A stretch of DNA of 54,997 nucleotides from an uncultured Clostridia bacterium (GCA_937884975.1 CAKZZS010000065.1:1-54997), one strand, 5' to 3'; counted from the first letter of the stretch, positions 7,749-16,998 are shown. Numbers and translations: made by a program. The notes: generated by a model from the letters alone, not told the origin.

Positions 7749-10457
7749 TTATTTTTTAATCTTCGTTATAAGAACGGTAGCAGCCGTCCAGATTATTTCA
7801 TAAATGATAAGCTGTAATACTCCGCCCTGCATAAGCGCCGAGAAAAATGCCATAAGCGCCATTATAAGCACGCCGAGCCCGACTCCGATAAACTGGAGAA
7901 TCGAAACTATCTGCGCTCTTGCCATAAGAGTATAAGCGGCGTTGAACACCCTGAGAAATGCTTTAGGAGTGCCGTTGTGAAGAACACCCGAGGCGTCCTT
8001 TTCGCTGATTTGTTCATAGATATTACTGAACATTTCGCCTGCAACGGAGCTTATAACCTTAACGGAATTTCTCGGAAGGGCAAGGCTTTCCTCAATAAAT
8101 TCCTCGGTAATATTCTGGTCAGTGGTTCTGACAAGTATCGGAAGCGAATTCTTTTCAAGCTTTCTTAAAAGCTGCGCCGCCTCTTCATCCGGAGCATATC
8201 CTACAACGTAAATCGCGGACAAAACGTGTTCAACCGCAAGGTAAATAACCTGTCTTCCGTTTTTCTTGAGCTTCTGCTCATATTCCTTATCGAGCACCTC
8301 GACGTTGTGGTTTATCAGCAACTCTCTGTTGCCGACAAGCACCCTCTTGTTGTGCTCAACCCAAGCCGAGCAGCCGAGCTTATCCTCATAGTTGAGGTTT
8401 TCAACCGTCGGGAAAATATCCCTGTTACCGATTACCGAAAGACGGAAAAGATTTGCAAGCGGTCCGCCTGCGGCTATCATAACCGCGCTCGTATAGAGCA
8501 TTGCTTCATCCGGACGCATTGAATTAAACGTCTTAAAGCCATAGCTCTGGCAGTGCTCGGTGTCAAACAGCTCCGCCGCGTCAAATACAACAGCGTTTGC
8601 CTTTGTAAGCTCGTCCGCGCAGTCGAAGCCTACAATAAGCGCGTCCTCTTCGGAAAGCTTCTTTGACATTGAGGAGAAAACCTCGGCGCTTGCAAAGAAG
8701 GCTCCGACGGGGGAAGCAAAGCAAACCGTACCCGTAAACGCCGCAATTGCCGACGGAATATCCCTTGTCACAACACCGGTAATAGCGCCGATAACTATTG
8801 AAAGAATAATTGTGACGGGCATTGCCCTTATAACCGTCTGCGCGGCAGGCTCGTTCTTTGAGGAATTTTCAACGTACTTTGACTCAAATCTCGTCATTGC
8901 GTTGTATCTTATATCCGGGTCACCCAAGAAAAGTCCCCTGCCGATTTCAAACGCGGCGTCCTCGTCCTCAATGCTTTTAACGGTATAAAAATCTTTGTCC
9001 CTTGAAACGTAGGCAAAATTCTTTTCAATTGTTGAAGCCTTTAAATATCTTGCAGCTGTATTAAGCACAAGCGTGAATACCGCGGCTGCGGAATAGATAT
9101 GAACCGAGGACTCAACCGAATCGGTAAAGGCAAACGAAACTCCTGCCTGAATAATCGCCGCGGCAAATGCAGCGAACACAGCCGAATCTGTATTCGGAGT
9201 ACGGCTGAACAGTCCTTTTGCGCCCTTTCCGATTACGTCAAGCGCAGAACAGCCTGCGATAATAACAACAGCTATATTGAGCACAAGGAAAATCTCCGCT
9301 CTGCCGTTGAAAAGCGAGAAATCGCCGCCCCCGGCGAGAGTGCTCATAACCGTAAGAATAAGGAACGCAACCGCGCTTATAATCACCTGGGTAAAAGCTC
9401 CCTTGCGCTTTTTTATAAGCAAATCCTTAACGCTCTTTTTGTCCTTTTCTCCGTAATATTCCCTCTCAATAATTTCGTTCTGTGGGGAAGGCTTTTTCTT
9501 TCTTTCAACCTTTACGGGAGCCTGCTCGCCCTCATTTTCTTCGGACGCGTAATTTTCCGTTTCGGCTGCCGACGTTTCCTCGTTTTCCGTTTCGGAAATA
9601 TCTTCTTCGGCTTCGTCCGCATTTTCGGGAAGGTTCGGGAAAAGCTTAAAGTTCTTTGCCTTTTCCTTACGGCGGCGTATAAGCTCGGTCTCCGCTTCGT
9701 ATTCGTCAACCTTTTCGATTTCCTCTTCGCCGTCGTTGTAGCCTTCAAAAACTATCTGGTTTTCGTAAACCTCATCCGCCGGGCTTTTTTCCTTTTCCTT
9801 TTCTTTAACGGAATCGGCTGAGACAATGGTCGGTATCGGGTCAAGGTCGGATGTCGGGTTCTTCTGTCCCTCCTCGACAAAGAAGCCCGCCCTTTCAATT
9901 GTCTTTGGCGGAAGCTTATCAATAATAGCTCTGTGGTCCGCGGTTTTTTCAATATCCTTTACGGGGGGATTTATAAATCTCTCCCTGATTTTATCCGACT
10001 CCATCCTGTTGAAACGCGAAACAATGTTATCGTCCTTTGCGGTTGTGGTGTGAACAACGCGCTGGTCGGTTATATTATGTTCAATATTTGCGTTATAGCC
10101 TGCGGACGTGTCAACCTCATTGAAAACTCTTGTTTTTTCAAACGAAATCTGACTTTCCGACGGCAGCGTTTCTTCCTCGGGTTCCTCTTTTTCAGGCTCA
10201 TTTACCGAAGAAACCTCAATTTCAGTAAAGCCTATCTGACCGTCCTCATCCTTTTCGGAAATGACCGAGCGGCTCTCTTCTCTCTCTTCCTTTTCTTTTG
10301 CCCGACTTTCTTCGGCTTTTCTCTTTTCGATTTCAAGCGGCTCCTCGTGGACAATTTCGCCGCCTAAAAGAGCGTCAATTTCATCAAGAGACCATATTCT
10401 GCCGTCATCGTACTGCTCAAGGTCGCTTAAAAAACCTTTCTTTTTTTCTTCAGCCAT
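7749..10457 (-). CDS. Large membrane protein resembling a catalytically degenerate P-type ATPase
   Basis: A 902-residue protein. Residues 1-340 are highly charged (Glu, Lys, Asp) and probably disordered. Membrane helices begin near residue 353, and a terminal pair lies at about 844-899. The middle follows the layout of heavy-metal P-type ATPases: a helix with FASPVG where CPC would stand, then AVVFDAAELFD near 626 where pumps have the phosphorylation motif DKTGT, then VLVGNRELL near 709 and LVRTTDQN near 777 where MLTGD would stand. The Asp remains, but KTGT and the GDGxNDxP hinge are gone, so pumping is unlikely. It follows rlmB by one base and probably shares its promoter. A scaffold or sensor role is a guess. 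Confidence 0.7.
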   Translation of the reverse strand: MAEEKKKGFLSDLEQYDDGRIWSLDEIDALLGGEIVHEEPLEIEKRKAEESRAKEKEEREESRSVISEKDEDGQIGFTEIEVSSVNEPEKEEPEEETLPSESQISFEKTRVFNEVDTSAGYNANIEHNITDQRVVHTTTAKDDNIVSRFNRMESDKIRERFINPPVKDIEKTADHRAIIDKLPPKTIERAGFFVEEGQKNPTSDLDPIPTIVSADSVKEKEKEKSPADEVYENQIVFEGYNDGEEEIEKVDEYEAETELIRRRKEKAKNFKLFPNLPENADEAEEDISETENEETSAAETENYASEENEGEQAPVKVERKKKPSPQNEIIEREYYGEKDKKSVKDLLIKKRKGAFTQVIISAVAFLILTVMSTLAGGGDFSLFNGRAEIFLVLNIAVVIIAGCSALDVIGKGAKGLFSRTPNTDSAVFAAFAAAIIQAGVSFAFTDSVESSVHIYSAAAVFTLVLNTAARYLKASTIEKNFAYVSRDKDFYTVKSIEDEDAAFEIGRGLFLGDPDIRYNAMTRFESKYVENSSKNEPAAQTVIRAMPVTIILSIVIGAITGVVTRDIPSAIAAFTGTVCFASPVGAFFASAEVFSSMSKKLSEEDALIVGFDCADELTKANAVVFDAAELFDTEHCQSYGFKTFNSMRPDEAMLYTSAVMIAAGGPLANLFRLSVIGNRDIFPTVENLNYEDKLGCSAWVEHNKRVLVGNRELLINHNVEVLDKEYEQKLKKNGRQVIYLAVEHVLSAIYVVGYAPDEEAAQLLRKLEKNSLPILVRTTDQNITEEFIEESLALPRNSVKVISSVAGEMFSNIYEQISEKDASGVLHNGTPKAFLRVFNAAYTLMARAQIVSILQFIGVGLGVLIMALMAFFSALMQGGVLQLIIYEIIWTAATVLITKIKK

Positions 10458-10458
10458 A

Positions 10459-11226
10459 TCAGCACCCCAATTCGCTTTCTCTCTGATACATTATTTCATA
10501 CATAAGAATCCCTGCCGCCACGGAGGCGTTAAGAGAATTTATTTTCCCCTTTTGCTTAAGCGATACCAAAAAATCGCATTTTTCCTTTACAAGTCTGCCG
10601 AGTCCCTTACCTTCATTTCCGATAACCAGCGCAACCGCGCCCGTAAAATCAACCGTCCTGCAGTCTTTTCCGCTCATATCGGCGCCGTAAATCCAGCAGC
10701 CCTTTTCCTTTAAAAGGTCAAGCGTAGCCGGCAGTGAAGCAACCCTGCAAACGGGAACATACTCAATAGCGCCTGCGCTTGTTTTCCCGACCGCATACGA
10801 AAGTGAAGCGGAACGCCTTTTCGGAATAATTATTCCGTGCGCTCCCGAAAGCTCCGCCGTTCTTATAATTGCGCCGAGATTATGCGGATCCTCAATTTCA
10901 TCGCAGACAATAATAAACGGCTTTTCGTTTCTCTGTTGAGCGAGGGCAAATATATCTTCAAGCTCGGCGTACTCATGCGCGGCAACGTAAGCGGCAACGC
11001 CCTGATGATTTTCCTTTCCGCACATATAATCGAGCTTTTTACGGTCAACCTCTTTAACCGTAACTCCCCTCTCACGGCAAAGGGCGACTACGTTTCCGAC
11101 CGCGCCGTTTTTTTCACCCCTTAAAACAAAAAGAGTGTCTATCTGTCTGCCGGCTCTTATAGCCTCGGCAACTGCATTTCTTCCGATTAAAAGGTCCTGT
11201 CTGTTAGTTTCACTGTTTTCACGCAT
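10459..11226 (-). CDS. rlmB: TrmH/SpoU-family 23S rRNA 2'-O-ribose methyltransferase
   Basis: A 255-residue SPOUT methyltransferase. The N-terminal RNA-binding domain (about 1-85) contains LIGRNAVAEAIRAGRQID. The C-terminal trefoil-knot domain carries the family motifs DEIEDPHNLGAIIRTAE, ALVIGNEGKGL and KINSLNASVAAGILMYE. Relatives methylate G2251 of 23S rRNA or comparable guanosines using SAM, though paralogues with other tRNA or rRNA targets exist. It is the first gene after a consensus-like promoter and lies one base upstream of the P-type-ATPase-like gene. Confidence 0.88.
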   Translation of the reverse strand: MRENSETNRQDLLIGRNAVAEAIRAGRQIDTLFVLRGEKNGAVGNVVALCRERGVTVKEVDRKKLDYMCGKENHQGVAAYVAAHEYAELEDIFALAQQRNEKPFIIVCDEIEDPHNLGAIIRTAELSGAHGIIIPKRRSASLSYAVGKTSAGAIEYVPVCRVASLPATLDLLKEKGCWIYGADMSGKDCRTVDFTGAVALVIGNEGKGLGRLVKEKCDFLVSLKQKGKINSLNASVAAGILMYEIMYQRESELGC

Positions 11227-11267
11227 AATTTTACCCGTAACGCAATATTTTTGATAAAAATCAATTT

Positions 11268-11297
11268 ATTATACCATATTTAGTGCTATTTTGACAA
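11268..11297 (-). promoter_or_regulatory. Promoter of rlmB
   Basis: Minus-strand TTGTCA (11292-11297), an 18-base spacer and a perfect TATAAT (11268-11273) lie about 45 bases before the start codon. Confidence 0.7.
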
Positions 11298-11339
11298 TAT
11301 GTTTTATAAATATATTTACAAAAAATGTGCTTTTTTTCA

Positions 11340-11368
11340 TTGAAAAGAGAAAGAGAAAAATATATAAT
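11340..11368 (+). promoter_or_regulatory. Promoter of the small CAP-domain protein
   Basis: TTGAAA (11340-11345), 17 bases, then TATAAT (11363-11368). The leader to the ATG at 11387 would be only about a dozen bases, just enough for the GAGGT site. Confidence 0.6.
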
Positions 11369-11386
11369 GTTACCGAGGTAGATTTT

Positions 11387-12094
11387 ATGAAAAAAAGTTA
11401 CAGTAAAAAAATCGTTATTCTTGCCATTTGCTTTATCCTTACGGCTGTTTTAACCGCGGTTTTAAATAAATACAGGTCAAGCGACCTTTCAAAGCCGACC
11501 GAAAAGAGTAATAAAAGCGAAACCGTATCGGTTATCCAGACAAATCCCGAAATACAGTCGCAAACCGTTACGGTAAAGGACGAAACAACCTCCCGAAAGG
11601 GAACGGAAACAGAAACCGAAAGCGTTTCTTTACAGGCGGAGGAAAACGAAACAACCGTATTAAATATTCTCAACTGCCCCGAAATCAAGGGTTCATACGA
11701 GCCGACCGCATTTGAAGCAAAGCTTTTTAACGCAATTAACGAGAAAAGGAAAGAGAACGGACTGTCCGCTCTTAACTGGAACGACTGTCTGCACACAAAC
11801 GCCAAAATTAGAGCCGACGAAACGCTCGATTCCTTCAGTCACACAAGACCTAACGGCAAAAAGCCGTCAACCGTCCTTTCCGACAGGAAGCTTTCCTTTA
11901 CGCTTTTCGGCGAATGTATTGCAAAAGGCACGAATGAAAATGACGAAGGCGTAAGGCTTCTTTTAAACGGCTTTTTGAATGACCCGGGTCAGAGCGAGGT
12001 TCTTTTTTCGGGTGAGTATGTTTACGCGGCGACTGCCGTTTCGCTTGACGAAGACGGAATTGTTCACGCGGTTGTTCTTCTCTGTAATCCCTGA
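11387..12094 (+). CDS. Membrane-anchored CAP-domain protein
   Basis: A 235-residue protein starting at the ATG preceded by CCGAGGTAG. An upstream in-frame ATG lacks a ribosome site and precedes the promoter. Residues 5-25 form one hydrophobic segment (signal anchor or signal peptide). A Ser/Thr/Glu-rich linker runs to about residue 100. A CAP/SCP-like domain follows, with FNAINEKRKENGLSALNWN, a conserved His in SFSHTRPNG and GECIAKG. Such domains occur on Firmicute surfaces with unknown biochemical function. The fold is shared with the larger CAP protein at the left edge of the window, but the cell-wall-binding repeats are missing here. Confidence 0.8.
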   Translation: MKKSYSKKIVILAICFILTAVLTAVLNKYRSSDLSKPTEKSNKSETVSVIQTNPEIQSQTVTVKDETTSRKGTETETESVSLQAEENETTVLNILNCPEIKGSYEPTAFEAKLFNAINEKRKENGLSALNWNDCLHTNAKIRADETLDSFSHTRPNGKKPSTVLSDRKLSFTLFGECIAKGTNENDEGVRLLLNGFLNDPGQSEVLFSGEYVYAATAVSLDEDGIVHAVVLLCNP

Positions 12095-12119
12095 TTCGAT
12101 TTCTTAAAATAAATAATAC

Positions 12120-12148
12120 TTTACTTTTACGCTTCAGTGTGCTAATAT
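12120..12148 (+). promoter_or_regulatory. Putative promoter of the YerC-like gene
   Basis: TTTACT (12120-12125) and TAATAT (12143-12148) have 17-base spacing. The first ATG with a GGGGGG ribosome site follows at 12195. Confidence 0.5.
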
Positions 12149-12194
12149 ATGAATGCGCAGGCACTTAAATATATAATTACCGGGGGGAAAGAAA

Positions 12195-12482
12195 ATGCCC
12201 GCAAAAAGAAAAAAAGATCCAAATGTTGATTTTTTATATGAATGTATTCTTCAGCTTCAGTCAATGGAGGAATGCGCGGATTTCTTCACCGACCTTTGTA
12301 CGATGAAGGAATTGAGCGCCATTGCCCAGCGTATTGTTGTTGCAAAAATGCTCTCGGAGGGCAAGGTCTACAAGGACATCGTTGAGCAGACCGGCGCTTC
12401 AACCGCAACCATCAGCCGCGTCAACCGCTCGCTTATGTTCGGCGAAAACGGATATGACACTATTTTTGAGAGGTTAAAATGA
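12195..12482 (+). CDS. YerC/TrpR-family DNA-binding protein
   Basis: A 95-residue protein with the TrpR-like helix-turn-helix of the YerC/YecD family. The middle reads CTMKELSAIAQRIVVAKML and the recognition region is VEQTGASTATISRVNRSL. Family members bind DNA as dimers; a ligand has not been defined for this branch. It heads a plus-strand run and overlaps the next methyltransferase gene by four bases, so the pair is translationally coupled. It has a strong purine-rich ribosome site. Confidence 0.88.
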   Translation: MPAKRKKDPNVDFLYECILQLQSMEECADFFTDLCTMKELSAIAQRIVVAKMLSEGKVYKDIVEQTGASTATISRVNRSLMFGENGYDTIFERLK

Positions 12483-13216
12483 GTTATTCGTCCTTCGGCA
12501 GCGTTTACGACCTGCTGACCGAAAATGTTGACTACACTTCAATTTGCGCAAAAATCTGCTCCTTGCTTCGTGAAAACGGCGTAGGCAAGGGGCTTTTGCT
12601 TGATAATGCCTGCGGCACGGGAACATTAAGCGTTCTGCTGGCAAAGGAGGGCTATGACGTAATCTCAGCCGACTCGAGCGCGGAAATGTTAAGCGTAGCT
12701 ATGGGTAAAGCGAACGAAAACACAGTTAATATTCTTTTCCTCAATCAGAGCATGACCGAGCTTGACCTGTACGGCACAATAAACGCCTGTGTCTGTACTC
12801 TTGACAGCGTCAACCACCTCGATAATTTTGAGCAGGTAAAAAAGGCGTTTGAAACGGTTTCCCTTTTTCTTGAAAAGGGCGGCGTTTTCATTTTTGACGT
12901 CAACACGCTGTATAAGCACAAAGAGGTTCTTAAAGACAATATTTTTGTCTATGACACGGAAAAGGTATATTGTGTCTGGCAGAATGAACCAGACGGCGAC
13001 AGCGTGCATATCAGTCTTGACTTTTTCACCGAGGACGAAAACGGCTCATATTTAAGGACCGGGGAATATTTCACCGAGACTGCGTACGGGCTTACCGAAT
13101 TAAAGAATTTGCTTGAAGAAAGCGGATTTTATGTTAAGAATATATTTGACGGCTACACAGACAAGCCCGTAAACAAAAAAACCGAACGCGCGGTTTTTGT
13201 TTGTATAAAGGAGTAA
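12479..13216 (+). CDS. Class I SAM-dependent methyltransferase
   Basis: A 245-residue Rossmann-fold methyltransferase. Motif I is LLDNACGTGTLSVLLAKEGYDV and the acidic end of strand 2 is SADSSAEML. A later acidic motif is FIFDVNTLYKH. The substrate cannot be deduced; similarity is to small-molecule methyltransferases of the ubiquinone/SAM-binding type. It sits between a YerC regulator (four-base overlap) and hslO (two bases after its stop), so it is part of an operon with a general cytoplasmic role. Confidence 0.82.
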   Translation: MSYSSFGSVYDLLTENVDYTSICAKICSLLRENGVGKGLLLDNACGTGTLSVLLAKEGYDVISADSSAEMLSVAMGKANENTVNILFLNQSMTELDLYGTINACVCTLDSVNHLDNFEQVKKAFETVSLFLEKGGVFIFDVNTLYKHKEVLKDNIFVYDTEKVYCVWQNEPDGDSVHISLDFFTEDENGSYLRTGEYFTETAYGLTELKNLLEESGFYVKNIFDGYTDKPVNKKTERAVFVCIKE

Positions 13217-13218
13217 AA

Positions 13219-14091
13219 ATGAGTTTTCTTGTAAGAATGATTTCGGTTGACGGCTCGCTTACGGCGATGGCTGTCGATTCGACCGATATAGTAAAAGAAA
13301 TGCAAAAAATCCACAACACCTCAAAGGTCTGCTCGGCGGCGCTCGGAAGAACTCTTACCGCTGCTTCACTTATGGGCAGCGCCTTAAAGGGCAGGGACGA
13401 CACCGTAACGGTCCGCTTTAACGGCAACGGCAAGGCGGGAAGCGTTATCGCCGTTTCGGATTCCGGCGGAAACGTCAGGGGTTGCATTGGCGAAGCGAGA
13501 GTGGATTTGCCGCTGAATAATAAGGGGAAGCTTGACGTAGCCGCCGCTATCGGCACGGACGGATTTTTAACAGTAATAAAGGATTTAGGCTTAAAAGAGC
13601 CGTATATCGGTCAGGTTCCCATTGTCACGGGTGAAATTGCGGAGGATATAACCTCGTATTTTGCAATAAGCGAGCAAATACCCACAGTCTGCGGACTCGG
13701 CGTTCTCGTAAACCCGAAAACCGAAGAAATAATCTGTTCGGGCGGCTTTATTATTCAGCTTCTGCCCACCGCAGGCGAGAATACAATTGAAAGAGTTGAA
13801 AAGTGCATTGAAAAAATCGAACCCGTTACAACAATGCTGGCAAAGGGACTGACTCCCGAGGAAATTTGCAGAACGGTTCTTTCGGATTTTGAGCTTGACG
13901 TGCTTGACACAGCCTCGCCCGTCTACCGCTGCAACTGTTCAAGACAAAGAGTGGAAGCCGCTTTAATCAGCACGGGCGAACAGGCTTTAAGAGAAATGGC
14001 AGAAGATGAAAAAACAGAGGTCACCTGTCACTTCTGCAATAAAAAATACATCTTCACCCCCGAAGAAATACTCGGTTTAATCAAAAAATAA
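13219..14091 (+). CDS. hslO: Redox-regulated chaperone Hsp33
   Basis: Hsp33 is a holdase activated when a zinc-binding cysteine cluster is oxidised. This 290-residue protein has the N-terminal substrate-binding domain (GSALKGRDDTVTVRFNG) and the C-terminal cysteine motifs CNC (YRCNCSR) and CHFC (TCHFCNKKY), so all four redox cysteines are present. The ATG at 13219 follows AAAGGAG at a good distance. An in-frame TTG further upstream has no such site. It is likely co-transcribed with the methyltransferase just upstream. Confidence 0.95.
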   Translation: MSFLVRMISVDGSLTAMAVDSTDIVKEMQKIHNTSKVCSAALGRTLTAASLMGSALKGRDDTVTVRFNGNGKAGSVIAVSDSGGNVRGCIGEARVDLPLNNKGKLDVAAAIGTDGFLTVIKDLGLKEPYIGQVPIVTGEIAEDITSYFAISEQIPTVCGLGVLVNPKTEEIICSGGFIIQLLPTAGENTIERVEKCIEKIEPVTTMLAKGLTPEEICRTVLSDFELDVLDTASPVYRCNCSRQRVEAALISTGEQALREMAEDEKTEVTCHFCNKKYIFTPEEILGLIKK

Positions 14092-14163
14092 TGCCACTTG
14101 TAAAATAATATATTTGTGGTAAAATAGTTAAATGTAATTTTTAAAGAAAGGAAGGTATTTTCT

Positions 14164-16107
14164 ATGTGTGAATGCAACAAAGAAAAGTACTACATCACAA
14201 CCGCTATTGCCTACACCTCAAGAAAACCGCATATAGGCAACAGCTACGAAATCGTTTTAACCGACGCAATTGCGAGGTTTAAGCGAATGCAGGGCTATGA
14301 TGTTTTCTTCCTGACAGGCACTGACGAGCACGGTCAGAAAATTGAGGATTACGCGAAGGCGGCAGGCGTTTCGCCGAAGGAATATGTTGATAAGGTTGCA
14401 GGCGAAATAAAGGGAATCTGCGATTTACTCAACACAACCTATGACAAATTTATCAGAACCACCGACGACTATCACGAAAAGGCGGTTCAGAAAATATTTA
14501 AAAAGCTCTATGACCAGGGGGATATTTACAAAGGCTCTTATGAGGGACTTTACTGCGTTCCGTGCGAGAGCTTCTGGACCGAAAGCCAGCTTGTTGACGG
14601 CAAATGCCCCGACTGCGGCAGAGAGGTCAAAAAGGCAAGCGAGGAAGCGTATTTCCTTCGTCTTTCCAAATACCAGAAGCAGCTCGAAAAATATATTGAA
14701 GAGAATCCCGATTTCATCTATCCCGAAAGCAGAAAGAAGGAAATGCTCAACAACTTTATCCGTCCCGGCCTTCAGGATTTGTGCGTTTCGCGCACCTCCT
14801 TCAAATGGGGTATTCCCGTAACCTTTGACGATAAGCACGTTATCTACGTCTGGATAGACGCGCTTTCAAACTATATCACGGCGCTCGGTTACGATACTCA
14901 AGAAAACTCGGAGCAGTACAGAAAGTACTGGCCTGCGGACGCTCATATTATCGGAAAAGATATTGTCCGTTTCCATACGATTTACTGGCCGATTATGCTC
15001 ATGGCTCTCGGCGAGCCGCTGCCCAAAAAGGTTTACGGTCACCCGTGGCTTCTTGTCGGCAACGATAAAATGAGTAAGTCAAGAGGCAACGTCATTTATG
15101 CAGACGACCTTACAAAGCGCTTCGGCGTTGACGCGGTGAGATATTATCTTCTCTCCGAAATTCCGCACGCCTCCGACGGCTCGCTGACTTACGAAACTCT
15201 CATTGAAAGGTACAATTCCGACCTTGCAAATACAATTGGAAACCTTGTAAACCGCACCGTGGCAATGCAGAAAAAATATTTCGACGGCGTTGTTCAGAGC
15301 GGCGAAGCGACAGAAGAGGTTGACGGTGAATTAAAGAAAACTGCTCTTGAGTCTGTCGGCAAGGTTGCTTCTTCAATGGACGCTTTCTGTATAGCAGACG
15401 CAGTTGAAGCAGTTGTAAATCTTGCGAAACGCTCTAATAAATATATTGACGAAACCGCACCCTGGGCTCTTGCAAAGGACGAGGGCAAAAAGGCAAGACT
15501 CGGCACGGTTCTTTATAATCTTCTTGAGAGCATACGCTTTATTGCGGTTGAGCTTCAGCCCTATATGCCCGACACTGCAAAGGAGATTTTAAGACAGATT
15601 AACTGCGAGGAAAGCTCATACGAAAGTCTTAAATCCTTCGGCGCGCTGAAAGTCGGCACGGTTGTAAATGACCCGACTCCCCTCTTTAACAGAATTGACG
15701 CTGAAAAAATGCTCAAGGAAATTGAAGAGGAAATCGCGTTAAAGGCTGAAAAAGAAGAAAAATCCGAGGAGCCCGAAGGCGTTATGATAGGCATTGACGA
15801 CTTCGCAAAGGTTGATTTAAGAGTGGCTGAAGTCAAGGACTGCGAGCCGATTAAAAGAGCAAAAAAGCTACTTAAATTAACTCTTGACGACGGCACGGGA
15901 AAGCCGAGAACTGTTGCTTCGGGAATTGCAAAATGGTACTCTCCCGAGGATTTAATCGGCAAAAAGGTAGTTGTAGTTGCAAACCTCAAGCCTGCCGTTC
16001 TTTGCGGTGTTGAAAGTCAGGGAATGATTCTTGCCGCCGACTGCAGCGAGGATGACGTCAAGGTTGTATTTGTTGAAAATATGCCGAACGGCGCAAAGAT
16101 AAGATAA
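14164..16107 (+). CDS. metG: Methionyl-tRNA synthetase
   Basis: Charges initiator and elongator tRNA-Met with methionine. The 647-residue protein has the class I HIGH-like motif (KPHIGNSYE) and a zinc knuckle in the connective peptide (CVPCES and CPDCG). The second ATP-binding motif is KMSKSRGNV near residue 300. The C-terminal 110 residues form the dimerising tRNA-binding (Trbp111-like) domain with DLRVAEVKDCE and MILAA. No T-box leader was recognised in the 72-base gap upstream, which holds only an AAAGGAAGG ribosome site and a weak TTGTAA/TAAAAT promoter. Confidence 0.97.
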   Translation: MCECNKEKYYITTAIAYTSRKPHIGNSYEIVLTDAIARFKRMQGYDVFFLTGTDEHGQKIEDYAKAAGVSPKEYVDKVAGEIKGICDLLNTTYDKFIRTTDDYHEKAVQKIFKKLYDQGDIYKGSYEGLYCVPCESFWTESQLVDGKCPDCGREVKKASEEAYFLRLSKYQKQLEKYIEENPDFIYPESRKKEMLNNFIRPGLQDLCVSRTSFKWGIPVTFDDKHVIYVWIDALSNYITALGYDTQENSEQYRKYWPADAHIIGKDIVRFHTIYWPIMLMALGEPLPKKVYGHPWLLVGNDKMSKSRGNVIYADDLTKRFGVDAVRYYLLSEIPHASDGSLTYETLIERYNSDLANTIGNLVNRTVAMQKKYFDGVVQSGEATEEVDGELKKTALESVGKVASSMDAFCIADAVEAVVNLAKRSNKYIDETAPWALAKDEGKKARLGTVLYNLLESIRFIAVELQPYMPDTAKEILRQINCEESSYESLKSFGALKVGTVVNDPTPLFNRIDAEKMLKEIEEEIALKAEKEEKSEEPEGVMIGIDDFAKVDLRVAEVKDCEPIKRAKKLLKLTLDDGTGKPRTVASGIAKWYSPEDLIGKKVVVVANLKPAVLCGVESQGMILAADCSEDDVKVVFVENMPNGAKIR

Positions 16108-16877
16108 TGGATTACTTTAACATTTTCGATTCGCACGCTCATTACGACGATGAGCAATTTAAAGATGATAAAGACACTCTGCTCTCCTCCTTTGCGGAGG
16201 GGGGCATTTGCGGTTGTATCACCTGCGGCACTAATACAAAAAACTCGTATGCGGCAATTGAGCTTGCCGAAAAATACCCTTTTATATATGCGGCAGTCGG
16301 TCTTCATCCGCTCGATATTGAGGACGAAAAAAAAGAAAACTATATCGACATTTTCCGTTCTCTTTCAAATCACGAAAAGGTTGTCGCCATAGGTGAAATC
16401 GGACTCGATTATCACTACGACTCGGCGCCGAGAGAAACGCAGATAAAAGTGCTTGAGGAACAGATTATTCTTGCAAAAGAGCTTGATTTGCCCGTCATAA
16501 TTCACGACAGAGAAAGTCACGAGGATATACTGAATATTCTCAAAAAGCATAAGCCGAAGGGCGTTGTTCACTGCTTTTCGGGCTCGGTCGAGATGATGAG
16601 AGAGGTTGTAAAACTCGGAATGTATATAGGTCTCGGCGGAGCGGTGACCTTCAAAAATGCAAAAAAGCCCGTCGAGGTGGCAAAAGAAGTACCGTCCGAA
16701 AGGCTTTTAATCGAAACCGACGCGCCTTATATGACTCCCGTCCCGTTCAGGGGAAAACGAAACGATTCAACGCTTATTCCCTATACGGCAGAAAAAATCG
16801 CCGAGGTCAGAAACACCACGGCGCAGGAAATACTGAACATCACAAATCAAAATGCGAAAGAATTGTTTGGAATATAA
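16107..16877 (+). CDS. TatD-family metal-dependent deoxyribonuclease
   Basis: A 256-residue TIM-barrel hydrolase of the amidohydrolase superfamily. Visible metal ligands are DSHAHYDD at the N-terminus, GEIGLDYHYD near residue 95, VIIHDRESH, VVHCFSGS and ETDAPYMTP. TatD proteins are 3'-5' exonucleases implicated in DNA repair, and they commonly sit next to metG in Firmicutes as here. The start overlaps the metG stop by one base. The product ends before a palindromic repeat. Confidence 0.94.
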   Translation: MDYFNIFDSHAHYDDEQFKDDKDTLLSSFAEGGICGCITCGTNTKNSYAAIELAEKYPFIYAAVGLHPLDIEDEKKENYIDIFRSLSNHEKVVAIGEIGLDYHYDSAPRETQIKVLEEQIILAKELDLPVIIHDRESHEDILNILKKHKPKGVVHCFSGSVEMMREVVKLGMYIGLGGAVTFKNAKKPVEVAKEVPSERLLIETDAPYMTPVPFRGKRNDSTLIPYTAEKIAEVRNTTAQEILNITNQNAKELFGI

Positions 16878-16883
16878 TTATTA

Positions 16884-16990
16884 AGCCTCCCTTGTGTAAA
16901 GGGAGGGGGACCGCTTTAGCGGTGGAGGGATTGTTACAACCCCTCCGTCTCACTTTGTTCGACAGCTCCCCTTACACAGGGGAGCTGTTT
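16884..16990. repeat. Palindromic intergenic repeat with terminator-like hairpin
   Basis: About 105 bases built from nested inverted repeats: CCTCCC...GGGAGG at the left, a CCGCTTTAGCGG hairpin, GGAGGG...CCCTCC in the middle, and AGCTCCCC/GGGGAGCT at 16964-16986 followed by a T-rich tract. The CTCCCTTGTGTAAAGGGAG type of sequence resembles non-autonomous palindromic repeats scattered in Clostridia genomes. Its last hairpin can also terminate tatD transcription. No coding capacity. Confidence 0.6.
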
Positions 16991-16998
16991 TTAATTTC

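Noticed and set aside
9099..9821. Long plus-strand frame of 240 codons opposite the P-type-ATPase-like gene
   Set aside because: It is antisense to a continuous well-structured gene, has biased composition from the Glu/Lys-rich strand, and has no ribosome site or recognisable domain.
13201..13218. Upstream TTG start for hslO
   Set aside because: The AAAGGAG site lies at 13207-13213, inside that extension, and fits the ATG at 13219.
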